Below, one piece after another: positions 39,798-50,320 of a DNA stretch of 64,000 nucleotides. The notes below the pieces were generated by a model. The model was given only the letters and a program-made list of their open reading frames with translations. It was not told the DNA's origin and did not search any database. The DNA comes from Desmodus rotundus (lineage: Eukaryota > Chordata > Mammalia > Chiroptera > Phyllostomidae): the NCBI RefSeq assembly GCF_022682495.2, contig NC_071389.1, positions 104,201,951 to 104,265,950 on the forward strand, written 5' to 3'. Each line of letters begins with the position of its first letter. The first letter of the stretch is position 1. A program made the translations under genes and the position numbers.

Positions 39798-39962
39798 GAT
39801 CAGTGGTGCTCAGAATCATTGCACATCGGCTTCAGCCGGAAGGCTGTGTCCTACCTGACTCAGTGGGTCTGGGGTGGGGCTCAACAACTTGCACTTCTAA
39901 CCAGCCCCCAGGTTCTGGTGATGCTGCTAGCCCTGGGACCATACTCTGACACCTATCATGTA
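39798..39962 (+). repeat. hAT-Charlie-type MITE (MER5/MER20-like)
   Basis: 'cagtggtgctcagaatcatt', 'tgactcagtgggtctggggt', 'ttgcacttctaaccagcccc', 'ggtgatgctgctagccctgg' follow the interior order of a common ancient hAT-Charlie MITE. Confidence 0.7.
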
Positions 39963-40183
39963 AATAAACAAGAAAGCAAAGGGGACCAATTCATCCAGCT
40001 GGTAAAATTGTTTTACCTAGAGTAAAAATAAAAGGGTTTATCAACCCAAGTATGCTAATGTCTTACAGGCAAAACATAGAGCATTGAGCAGGGAGTAAAA
40101 CGTCCACATCCTAGTGCGGTCCTGTGTGACCGTGGGGGAAAACTTGCACCCACTGGGCTTTGGTTTATTTACCTGTTATTCTT

Positions 40184-40427
40184 TTTTAATTTTTTAACCT
40201 TCACCTGAGGACTTTTTTTTTTCATTGTTTTTAGAGAGAGACAAAGGGAGAGAGAAACATCAATGCAAAAGAGAAACATCAATTGGCTGCCTCCTGTACA
40301 CACCCAGAGTGGGGATCGTAGGTGCTGGGACCCACACCCTACGTATGTGCCCTGACTGGAAATCGAACCTGCAACTCTTTGGTTATACGATGATACTCCA
40401 ACCAACTGAGCCACATCGGCCAGGGTC
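40184..40427 (-). mobile_element. Ves SINE, minus strand, with TSD
   Basis: Reversed tail with 'ccttcacctgaggacttttt', GA-rich part, 'gtgccctgactggaaatcga', 'gagccacatcggccagggt'. Flanked by TTACCTGTTATTC at 40169 and 40428. Confidence 0.9.
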
Positions 40428-40442
40428 TTACCTGTTATTCTT

Positions 40443-40685
40443 CTTCTTTTTTTTTATGTTTTTTAAATTTTTTCAATGTTTATTTTTTTATTGTTTATGT
40501 TGTTACAGCTCCCAATTTTTTTTCCCTTTCCCTGTCTCCACTCAGCCCCACCCACTACTCTCCCTCAGTCAATCCCCATAATGTTGCCCATGTCCGTGGG
40601 CCATGCATATATGTTCTTTGGTTAATCCCTTCACTATCTTTCATTTTGTTCACCACCCCTACTCTACAGCAGCTGTCAATCTTTT
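40443..40685 (-). mobile_element. 5'-truncated L1 tail, minus strand
   Basis: Reversed tail 'tttatttttttattgtttat', C-rich part, 'gcccatgtccgtgggccatg' and 'gttctttggttaatcccttc' match the 3' UTR of L1-type elements here. The target sequence CCTGTTATTCTT occurs before (40431) and after (40686). Confidence 0.75.
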
Positions 40686-40697
40686 CCTGTTATTCTT

Positions 40698-41290
40698 AAA
40701 GAGTATAAGCCAGGTTGTCCTTTCTAGCTCTAGTAGTCTATGACTGTATAAAGATATACACTGACAATGCATAAAAAAATCACTTATTGAAAACTTCCAC
40801 AATTCAAACAGTAACACCTGCCTTCCCTTGGAGTACTGTGAATTAGTGAGATTCTACTGTTTATCCTCTGCATAGAGGAAAGCTTTACAAATAATCCAGA
40901 CCCATCCAGTTATCCCTCCACTTGTTCTCTGGTTCCACTCACCTTTGTGAGACTGAGAACTACCTACATTGCAGGTGGACACAAGAGGAAGCCTGTCTTT
41001 ATCCCTCACTGTAAAATCAAGATACATGTTAACATATTTTTGAGAGGCTACCTTTCACAAAATCCTGTACTAGGCCTAGTGAAGGACAGAGGCATCATCT
41101 CTGTTCTGGGCCACTGATTCATCAGACATTAAGGAATACACGGCTTTTGACCCAGGTTGTAAAGTACAGGTAGGACTCTGATATGGACAGATGGCAAAGG
41201 GGCAATCTAGGCTAAGGGGACAGCATGGCAGGCACATGAAGGCATCTGTTAGGAGTCTCTCCTTGTCCCATCCTCTCCTCACCCTGTCAT
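40698..41290. other. Unassigned intronic DNA
   Basis: Nothing recognised. Confidence 0.4.
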
Positions 41291-41299
41291 TACACATCC

Positions 41300-41425
41300 C
41301 TATCTTAGCACACGTTCAAACTTTGTCTTCATCAAGGAACTGCAAAGTCCTCAAGAACAGGACTGTGTTTTGTCTTTACCCAAGCACTGAACACTGTGGC
41401 TGGCATAATTAATTAAACAATTGCT
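41300..41425 (+). repeat. L2 fragment
   Basis: 'caagaacaggactgtgtttt' and 'cactgaacactgtggctggc' are typical L2 3' text. Confidence 0.55.
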
Positions 41426-42289
41426 CTTCATATTTGTTGAGCCGAACCTATCTGATTCCACCATACAGTCTTCATGTGAGTAAAATAATTGAATAAGTAT
41501 GTATGAAAAACAAAGTCTTAAGTCCTATAAAATGGTAGGTTTTAATTTTTATCATTAGAGTTAAAGTGTCGAATGGCCAGTCAATGTGTTTGGGCTTCAT
41601 TTGGAGGACAACTGGGAGTTAGCAGGTCTCTAAAAAGAAATGTTGCTCTGATATTGTCCTGTAGGAAGGGCTAAAAAAATAGGCTGTTTGAGGGACAATA
41701 TAAACTAAAGACTACTGCACCTACCATGGGAAAAATAATAAAAGGCAGGAACCTGGATGGGGCCTATCAGAACAAAAAGGAAGATCCTGTCTTACATGAC
41801 GGATCTGATCCCGTCACACCATCTGTTCCCAATAAGGGAAACATGTGAGATGTTTCCTGGTGAGATGTAATGATTAAGGTGTTTAAGAAGCTTTTTCAAA
41901 ATACCGACTCTAGAAGCTTTCTCAGAACTCCCGACCTGTGGCAGGATGTTGGTCAGGGGCCTTGTGGGACAGCACTGAAACTACTGGCTGTGGATTCCTG
42001 GGAAGGCAGAGTGGCTCTTCATCTCCCAGGTGAGGACAGAAATGAGCCTGGCAGTGTGGCAGAGATGTCCATGTTCATCAAGTGTCCAAAACATTAGAGC
42101 TATCAACCATTTACAAGCAACGATGGGGATAGAAGAACAAGTTAAATGTCACCATAAGGAAGCAAAAGAAATAATCCAGAATCAGGTCAATTCTGCAAGA
42201 AAACAGCATCAATTTCTACAAGTCAGTGGGGGAGATAAATATGGGTAGAATGATGAAAGGAGGCACAGGAGACAGAGCTACCAAATGTA
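41426..42289. other. Unassigned intronic DNA
   Basis: No gene recognised; 41570-41700 ('gccagtcaatgtgtttgggc' and following) could be a MIR/L3-like relic but is not placed. Confidence 0.35.
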
Positions 42290-42665
42290 GCATATGGACC
42301 TGGTTTAAATCTTTATTTGAACAAACCAACTAGTAAAAGACATTTTAAAAAAAGACAATCAAAGCAATGTGAATATTCACTGGATATTAGGTGATACCAA
42401 AAATTATGGTCAATTTTGTTAAGTGTAACAGCATTGTGGGTAGGTAAGAGAGTATCTGTGGTTTCTAGAATGCATCCTGATTATATGGAGTCCAATGAAA
42501 TTATGTCTATATTTGATTCAAAATACTTAAAGAGAAAAAATGGTACAAATGAAGTAAATGACTAAATCTTTATAATGCTGAATCTGAGTAATGGCACTAT
42601 ATTGTACACTGTACTATGCTTTCTCCTTTTGTGCTTGTTTAAAAATTCATAATAAAACATCATCT
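42290..42665 (+). repeat. Ancient LINE-type 3' end
   Basis: 'gatattaggtgataccaaaa', 'gttaagtgtaacagcattgt', 'ttgtgcttgtttaaaaattc' then 'ataataaaac' follow the same block order as the repeat split by the mariner at 11.2 kb. Confidence 0.5.
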
Positions 42666-43044
42666 TAAAAAGATAAGGCTGATTTGCAAAATGTTTCCTA
42701 TGTCTCATGATGGCAATAATGAAGGAATGCTATCACAGAACTTCAATTACAAAAACAATATGTTATTATATAAAAGAAATTGAATACCATCTGTAATCCA
42801 GGGTTGATCACATAGGTTTGAATGTCCTCTAAGACTTCAAGCCCAACTGCATGCTCCCACATTTGCTAAATGTGTTGAACTAGATGGTGCTGATCTTGGC
42901 ACATTTACACCTACAATGCACAGCAACCACAGAAGCAGGTGGATGTCACTTAAATAGGCACCCTTTGTCATACTTGTGTTATAATACAGTTTCGGTCCTT
43001 TCAGAAATAATTTTGTCTCAAAAGACTATGAGTGAGATTGGTCA

Positions 43045-43400
43045 ACCAATTCACTAAATAACAAATTTTCATTGAGGCTGCAGTGTACATAAGGTCCTCT
43101 GCCAAGTTCTGCGGAGAATACAAAGATAAATTTCAAAAGACAATATGAAAGATTTTTAGGATTTAGTGTATTCAGTCCTAGATACCACAATGGAGTGTCG
43201 TGTTGAAGAGCCAATGAAAGAGCAATTGGATTTAGAACACCATTCGTTGATTCATTTATTCAGTCATCAAATTTTTACTGAAGGTCCACTCTACTTCAAG
43301 CACTGTGCTAACTGCCTGGGGACAAAACAGCATGCCCCCCAGTCCTCACACAGCCCATATTACACAGGGGAGACAGGTATTACGTAACAAACACACCCAG
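43045..43400 (-). repeat. L2 fragments (two pieces)
   Basis: 43060-43150 ('attgaggctgcagtgtacat', 'gagaatacaaagataaattt') and 43235-43400 ('tcatttattcagtcatcaaa', 'caagcactgtgctaactgcc') each resemble the reversed L2 3' end; two adjacent pieces may be separate insertions. Confidence 0.6.
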
Positions 43401-43635
43401 AAATATAATGACAAAACAGGAAGTGCTATGAAAGCTGCTGCAAAAGAGACACATGGAGACATATCTGTGATTGTGGGGTCAGGGCAGGACTGGCTACAGT
43501 GAAGCCAAGACCTAGAAACGATTGATGATAGACATGGTTAGAGAAGGCATCAAGGAGGAAGAGAATGGGATTGTGGGAATTATATTGGTGGGGAAAAGGT
43601 CACTTCATAGTGGCTCACTCTCTCACTTCCTTCTG
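43401..43635. other. Unassigned intronic DNA, possibly L2 continuation
   Basis: 'gtgctatgaaagctgctgca' and 'gaaggcatcaaggaggaaga' suggest that the L2 copy may continue, but with low confidence. Confidence 0.35.
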
Positions 43636-43639
43636 GTTT

Positions 43640-43890
43640 CATTAGCAGCTCCTTGGGCAACCACAGCTTGGCACTTCCCTCTGCTATAGCTTCTATTCTT
43701 TTACCCAGCTTACCCTCCTACAGAATGCTAGCTGCCCCTTGATGTAATAATAACATGTTCTCTGTTTGTCTATTCTGCTACAATTAAGTTGACAAGGGCA
43801 AGAAATTTGTTTTGTCCCTCTTGCACCCCGACTTTCTATCTTAATACCCAGTACTCGATAAATACTTGCTGCGTTAAGGAGTAAGGAAGC
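43640..43890 (+). repeat. L2 fragment
   Basis: 'ttggcacttccctctgctat', 'aagttgacaagggcaagaaa', 'acccagtactcgataaatac' and 'ttgctgcgttaagga' are L2 3' blocks in plus orientation. Confidence 0.65.
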
Positions 43891-44780
43891 ATTAAGACAT
43901 ATGAAGTTGTGAATTGTCTCTAGCTTAGAAAGCCTACATTCAACTCAAGACTGACATCGAATCTATTGAGAGAGCTATTTCGGCAACCAAGCAGGACACT
44001 GACAAATAAAGCACCAACATGCCCAGGAGTAGAATATTATATCATGGATGACAGCACATTACTTCAGTAGAGAACTTAACTAATGGTGTATTGAGAGTGT
44101 CTGGCTCATGAAATCTTTACAGCCATTTGTCAAAGTGCAGGTTGTAAGCCGTTGCTTGACCACGAAACCACTTAGGGGATGCTGATCAGTGTGACTGCCA
44201 TGAAATGGAATGAGAAGCCACGGTAGACCCAGCAGCAGAGTGACGCCCCTGCAGTGAGGACACGCGCCCTTTCCCAGAACTTGTTTGCAGTCCCTGTGTG
44301 TGCAGATGTGGATGTGTGTTTGCTCTGGGTCACCCTGCAAAGTACGTTCCCGGCTGTGGGCTGTGGTCTGCACGGATATGAAGGCTGTGGGAACAGCCAT
44401 CATGTGCAGGTTTTATCCAGGCCTTGGGCTCAGGCCTACCCCAACCGCAAACTCAGGTTCCTGACCTATTTTATTAGAACCACTTTTAAGCCAGACATCA
44501 GGGCAAGAGAACAGGTTTGAAGAGGAGTTTTTGCAACTGTCTAGTGGGCACATTACACAAGGACCCAACCTAAAGACACAGTGATAACAGTGCAGGCTGT
44601 TTGTGTGGGGACTGCCACCAGAGAGCAGTGTCAGAAGCTGCTCTATTTTGATAAATAAAGGTCAAATAAAGTTTTAGCTGTTCCCCTCCAGTATCCCCTT
44701 GGAGATAATATGAGGAGGGGGGAAACTTGAAGGAGAGTCTAACCCTACATGTGTCTTTGTTAATGTAATGTACATTATAT
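43891..44780. other. Unassigned intronic DNA
   Basis: The minus frame 44080-44403 and plus frame 44254-44520 show no recognised similarity or splice context. Confidence 0.4.
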
Positions 44781-44784
44781 CACA

Positions 44785-44915
44785 AAGTGATATGCATACA
44801 CACAGGTACAATGCATATGACAAACTGTATTTTATTGCAAAATATATATATACATACACATATGTGTGTAATATACATATGTATAGTATAAATATCATAT
44901 ATATCACACAAGATA
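44785..44915. repeat. AT/TG-rich low-complexity tract
   Basis: Mixed TA, CA and TG dinucleotide runs around 'aaaatatatatatacataca'. Confidence 0.75.
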
Positions 44916-45147
44916 GATTTCCAGCATCTATAGAGAGGGAAGGACTTCCAGTGCAGTGTATACAGTAGAAGCTCTATAAATATTTATTAATAAATTAACT
45001 GAATAAGTAAAAACCCTTTATAGTCTGATTAGCTTTATTGTCAACATCAAAATATTTATGAAATTCCTGGTTCATATGTGCTTATTTATTTAGATGCCAG
45101 CTCACATAATAGAAAATATTTTAAGTTTTATTAAATTCTTAAATACT

Positions 45148-47076
45148 CTTCCACCAAGATGGAGGCATAGGTAGACACACTGTGCCTCCTCACACAACGA
45201 AAAGAAGGACAACAACAATTTAAAAACAAAAAACAAACAGAACTGAGAGAAAAATCAAACTGCATGCAAGTCCGACAACCAAGGAGATAAAGAAGAAACA
45301 TTCATCCGGATGGGTAGGAGGGGTGGAGATGGGCAGCAGGGTGGAGAGGATTCCCGGCAAGGTGGAGGCTGGTGGACCAAGCAAGATGGTGGATTGTGGA
45401 GCAGGGCGGGCAAAGCTGCAGCTGGCCAGGGAGGCAGCACCTGGTAGACCTGGTGATAGACCGTGCAACCCAGAGTTCCAGCGCGAGAAAATAAAGCCTC
45501 AAACCTCTGACTGAAAACACCTGTGGGGGTTGAGGTCGCAGCGGGAGAAACTCCCAGCCTCACAGGAGAGTTCATTGGAGAGACCCACAGGGGCCTAGAG
45601 TGTGCACAGGCCCACCCACTCAGGAAGCAGCACCAGAAGGGCCCAGATGATTGTGGGTAGTGGAGGGAGTGACTGAAAACCAGCAGAGTAGAGCAAGTGC
45701 TATTGCTCCCTATCAGACCCCCACATACAGCGTCACAGAGCAGCGACGAGTGTTACCCTACCCTGGTGAACACCTAAGGCTCTGCCCCTTTACATAACAG
45801 GTGCACCAAGACAAAAAAAAAAACAGGCCCAAATGAAAGAACAGATCAAAGCTCCAGAAAAAATACAACTAAGCAACGAAGAGATAGCCAACCTATCAGA
45901 TGCACAGTTCAAAACACTGGTAATCAGGAAGCTCATAGAATTGGTTGAGTTTGGTCACAAATTAGATGAAAAAATGAAGGTTATGCTAAGAGAAACAAAG
46001 GAAAATGTACAGGGAACCAATAGCGATGGGAAGGAAACTGGAACTCAAATCAATGGTGTGGACCAGAAGGAAGAAAGAAACATCCAACCAGAAAAGAATG
46101 AAGAAACAAGAATTCAAAAAAATGAGGAGAGGCTTAGGAACCTCCTCCTAAGAACCTTAGGACATCTTGAAACATTCCAACATCTGAATTATAGGGGTGC
46201 CAGAAGGAGAAGAGGAAGAACAAAAAATTGTAAACTTATTTGAACAAATAAGGAGAACTTCCCTAATCTGGCAAAGGAAATGGACTTCCAGGAAGTCCAG
46301 GAAGCTCAGAGAGTCCCAAAGAAACTGGACCCAAGGAGGAACACACCAAGGCACATCATAATTACATTACCCAAGATTAAGCAGAAGGAGAGAATCTTAG
46401 AAGCAGCAAGAGAAAAGGAAACACTTACCTACAAAGGAGTTCCCATAAGACTGTCAGCTGATTTTTCAAAAGAGACCTTACAGGCAAGAAGGGGCTGGCA
46501 AGAAGTATTCCAAGTCATGAAAGGCAAGGGCCTACATCCAAGATTGCTCTATCCAGCAAAGCTTTCATTTAGAATGGAAGGGCAGATAAAGCGCTTCTCA
46601 AGTAAGGTCAAGTTCAAGGAGTTCATCATCACCAAGACCTTCTTATATGAAATGTTAAGGGGATTTATGTAAGAAAAAGAAGATAAAAAAATATGAACAG
46701 TAAAAATGACAGCAAACTCATAGTTATTAACAACCACACCTAAAACCAAAACAAAAGAAAACTAAGTAAACAACTAGAACAGAAACAGAGCCACAGAAAT
46801 GGAGATCACATGGAGGGTTACCAACAGGGGAGTGGGAATGGGAGAGGGGGGGAAAGGTACAGAGAATAAGTAGCATAAATGATAGGTGGAAAATAGACAG
46901 GGGGAGGGTAAGAATAGTATAGGAAATGTAGAAGCCAAAGAACTTATAAGTATGACCCATGGACATGAACTATGGGGGGGGGAATGTGGGAGGGAGGGGA
47001 TGTGCAGGATGGAGTGGACTGAAGGGGGGAAATGGGAAAACTGTAATAGCATAATCAATAAAATATATTAAAAAAT
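45148..47076 (+). mobile_element. ORF1-only L1 relative (HAL1-like), near full length, plus strand
   Basis: Begins at a 'ccaagatggaggcataggta' motif that contains a YY1-like core (AAGATGG) typical of L1 promoters, followed by a GC-rich 5' UTR (to 45832), ORF1 (45833-46672), and a 3' UTR with 'tatgacccatggacatgaac' and G-rich stretches, ending 'taatcaataaaatatatta' plus A-rich tail. There is no ORF2. The target duplication is AAATTCTTAAATACT at 45133-45147 and AAATACTTAAATACT at 47077-47091. It is on the strand opposite to FRY. Confidence 0.88.
45833..46672 (+). pseudogene. L1 ORF1-type RNA-binding protein, nearly open
   Basis: Starts MKEQIKAPEKIQLSNEEIAN; the first 136 codons are open and end at a TGA at 46241. 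The same frame reopens at 46280 and runs 130 codons with TPRHIIITLPKIKQKERILE, YKGVPIRLSADFSKETLQAR and ends LYEMLRGFM. These are the conserved C-terminal ORF1p blocks. Between about 46190 and 46260 the conserved text (IIGVPEGEEEEQKIVNLFEQI) lies in another frame, so two compensating indels disrupt the RRM region. This copy cannot make an intact ORF1p. Confidence 0.85.
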
Positions 47077-47091
47077 AAATACTTAAATACT

Positions 47092-50000
47092 TACAGAACT
47101 GTACAATGACTATGTCAAATTTTCTTGATACATGACTACCGTATGTTTATAACTTATAACAATGATAACTCTACCAATTCACAGAAACATATTAGTTGTT
47201 CCTGATCTCTTATAAAAGGTAAGTTTACATATTGTGAGGAAGAAAGGCAATGAGTGAAAAAGGAGTCAAGGCCCTTACCAGACCATGGGAGCGTTCTCTT
47301 CAGTCGAAGCACAGTGAGAGTTTCATTTCCAAGAGATATCAAACAACAAAAATATGAAGCATCTTACATAGGTCCTATTATAATGCAGCATTTTTCATAA
47401 TGTATGAAACCATAAGTTTTATCATTCAACTTGTATGCTTGTTACACATGAAAAAGAATCTCTTGAGAGAAAAAAATGCTCCCTAACACATACTCTACTT
47501 TATAAACCACAAACTAAGAGGTAAATTAATGATCGACAGAGATTTTATTCCTAGAAAAACAGAATAGTATTATATGTAAATATCTAATAGTTTCATTAGA
47601 GACCACTGAATAGAATAATTAACAATGAATTCAGTCTCCCAAATCATCAATTAACAAAATGTTTCTCCTCTATTACAGTAAGGTGTTGTGCTTTACCATT
47701 TACAAATGAACTTTTCCTACCTTCATTAAGTAGAAAGTTAAACAGTCAATATCTAAGGTATATGTAATGAACCCCATGCCATGGACATTTCCTCGCATTA
47801 ATTTTTGGAGCCTGGATACAATATTGCCTACAGGGTTATGCTAGAACTTAATAACCAGGCTATTCCTCAGGTGAACAAGATGCAGCAAAATGCAATTTGG
47901 ATCCATTTAATGTTGGTTGAAATATGGTATGCTGTTTTTAAATTCATAAACAAAAAAGAAAAACATTTTATTTTTTAAGTGTTGGAGAAGGCTAAGGCAG
48001 AAGAGAAGGAAAAACTTTTCAGCCAATTTCAATGTTTGAAACAAAACAAATAAGGATATTTACATTACTCATTAGAAGAAATCAAGCATAAATCCTCCCT
48101 CTGCTATAATATTGAATGTGATGTTATTAACTATTTTCCAAACACAAAATAGCTATTTTTACTGATTAGCAGTTTTACAGAACAGACAGTCTTGCTGAAT
48201 CTTTCAGTAAAACTTCAGTGCCCAGAAGATTCCATTACATCATGGCTTGTAGTTCCATAAACTCATGTACAAAAAATACCAAATCTTATCCCTAAAATAC
48301 TGCAATCTCAAACAGAAGACTACAGGGTATTCCTCCTGCCTCTGTACAGCAACATTATAAGTAATAGCTCCCCCCACCTCATCCATCAAAACCTTTGAAA
48401 GAATCCCTCCTACACTCAGCATTTAACAACTACTTACCCCCTACACTTGCACACACATGCACACTGTCTCACATACCTACCCAGCCCTTTGATGAAGCTG
48501 ATCACACAGGACCGTCTCCAACACGCCGCTGTAATCTCCATGAGCCTGAAAGGCACCCAAACTAACAGTCTGGAACTGTTTCACAGACGATGTGCCCCAG
48601 CCCAAAAAACATAATGACAGGCTCCATGATCCTGCTGCTGCCTGCTACCAGGAGTGTCTCGGCCACAAGATAGGGCTCTTTTATTTTGGGCCCAAGGTGT
48701 ATTTTTAGTCAGGTGCTGAAGACCTACAGTAGAAGACAAACTAAAATGGGCCTTCCGTCCAGGGCGGACTGTTCACACCGATGGGACAATTTTTAGCTGC
48801 ACAGTAAGACACTGACCTACAACACGCAGAGTGCCCGTGTGTCTATATTTATCCACAAGAACATGCGATGCTGACAGATGAGTGAAGCTGCTCCAAGACC
48901 TCCTGGCCTGAGCCGGACCCACACAGTTTGTCACACACAGTCCATGAATACTGGGCACACACGTGCATCCCTCAGATCTAATCCCTGGCTGCCGTGCTTT
49001 TGTGACCCCCGAAGTAGAAGAGCAGATATTACAGGCTGGGAGATAAAACACTGCTCTGGGGACGAGGAGTTCTTGAATACTACAAAAAGCTTGAAATAGT
49101 TTCAATTCTTGCAGACCGAGCCAGCAGCCGAGAGTCCCCCAACCTAAAGCCAAGAGTCAGTGAGAAACCTACACCCTTATGGAAAATCAGATGCTGAACA
49201 TCTGCTGACATACAGTACTAGTAAAGGGATGTGATTGCATTGAAGTCTACAGTTACACTATTTTAAAAGGCACAACCTAAACTGACTTGTTAAAAACTTA
49301 ATTGATAAGACCAAAAAGGAGACGACTTTGGCAAATGTTACATGTTCCACTTTCAAAAGAAAACAAGGTTAGGCTAGTGAGGAGATTGAGAAGGAAGACG
49401 CAGAGCTATCTAAAAGCAACCTACAAGTGTGACTAATTCTCCTTTCAATGGGCATTGCCTCTGACAGAGGATTTTACGAGGATCGATGAAAGTAGATTTC
49501 TTCACTAATGCAGCTGTGAAGAGCAGAGGCCAAGCAGCTTTCTATTCTTGATTCACTCAGGGTGGTTGGGGGTTCTCTTTAGCAATGTAGGTTGGAAATA
49601 CAAAACAACATGATCTGGAAAATTAACTGGTGAACTAACATTTTAAAGGAAGGAGAAAAGTGTCCAAATGGACAAAATGAGAACTTAAAGTGATTCGGGC
49701 TAGCTAAGTGCCAGCAAAGCTACCCCACGGTACCACTGTGTCTCACACGTTCAGGGCTTATGACACCTTTGTCAAAGGGTTGACTGAGGGGCAGGTGTGC
49801 TGTTTTGTTTGTTTTACCAAAAGTGGTCAAAGTAATTACAACAGTGTGCCTGCCGAGTTATCTGCATTTTGAGCAATAAGGCTTCTTTTTTGATTCTCCT
49901 TCTACATCAAAATTGGAATCGAAACTCGACTGAAAATTTGCTCTCTGTCAGCTTCAAGTCTCTAGTGCTATTATTAGACGAACTTTCAATGATGTGACTA

Positions 50001-50189
50001 TCCTCCCTTTAAAAGGACATTACTTAAAACAGCCTCATAAAAACATTTCACAAGAGTTTGTCATTGTATTTTTTCACTCTTTACAGATGCCAGCTACCAA
50101 ATAACATTTTAGGGAAGTGCAAGAAAGAAAAAGTAGGAAAGCGAACTAACACTGGTGGGCATGGACGTTGGTCGGGGCACCCTGCTTGG
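47092..50189. other. Repeat-poor intron
   Basis: About 3 kb with no recognised young repeat and no supported gene. The minus frame 48773-49153 has no recognised similarity. Confidence 0.45.
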
Positions 50190-50194
50190 GACTT

Positions 50195-50320
50195 TTCCTG
50201 TGTTGTTTCATTCAGCCCTCACGGCAGCCTTGTAAGGTAGGCATTGCCATATCCATTTCCGAGTGGATGACGAGGAATAAAAACAGGATCGCCCAAAGTC
50301 ATTCAAATACTGCTTTGTCA
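50195..50320 (-). repeat. MIR SINE fragment
   Basis: 'cagccctcacggcagccttg', 'taaggtaggcattgccatat', 'tcgcccaaagtcattcaaat' is the reverse of the MIR core. Confidence 0.7.

Noticed and set aside
45148..47076. Reading the plus-strand element as an ordinary L1 with a private ORF2 deletion
   Set aside because: The other copy at 26.6-28.5 kb has the same ORF1-to-3'UTR junction, which makes two identical private deletions unlikely.
48773..49153. 126-residue minus-strand frame as a candidate FRY or upstream exon
   Set aside because: The sequence does not resemble FRY and has no convincing splice sites.
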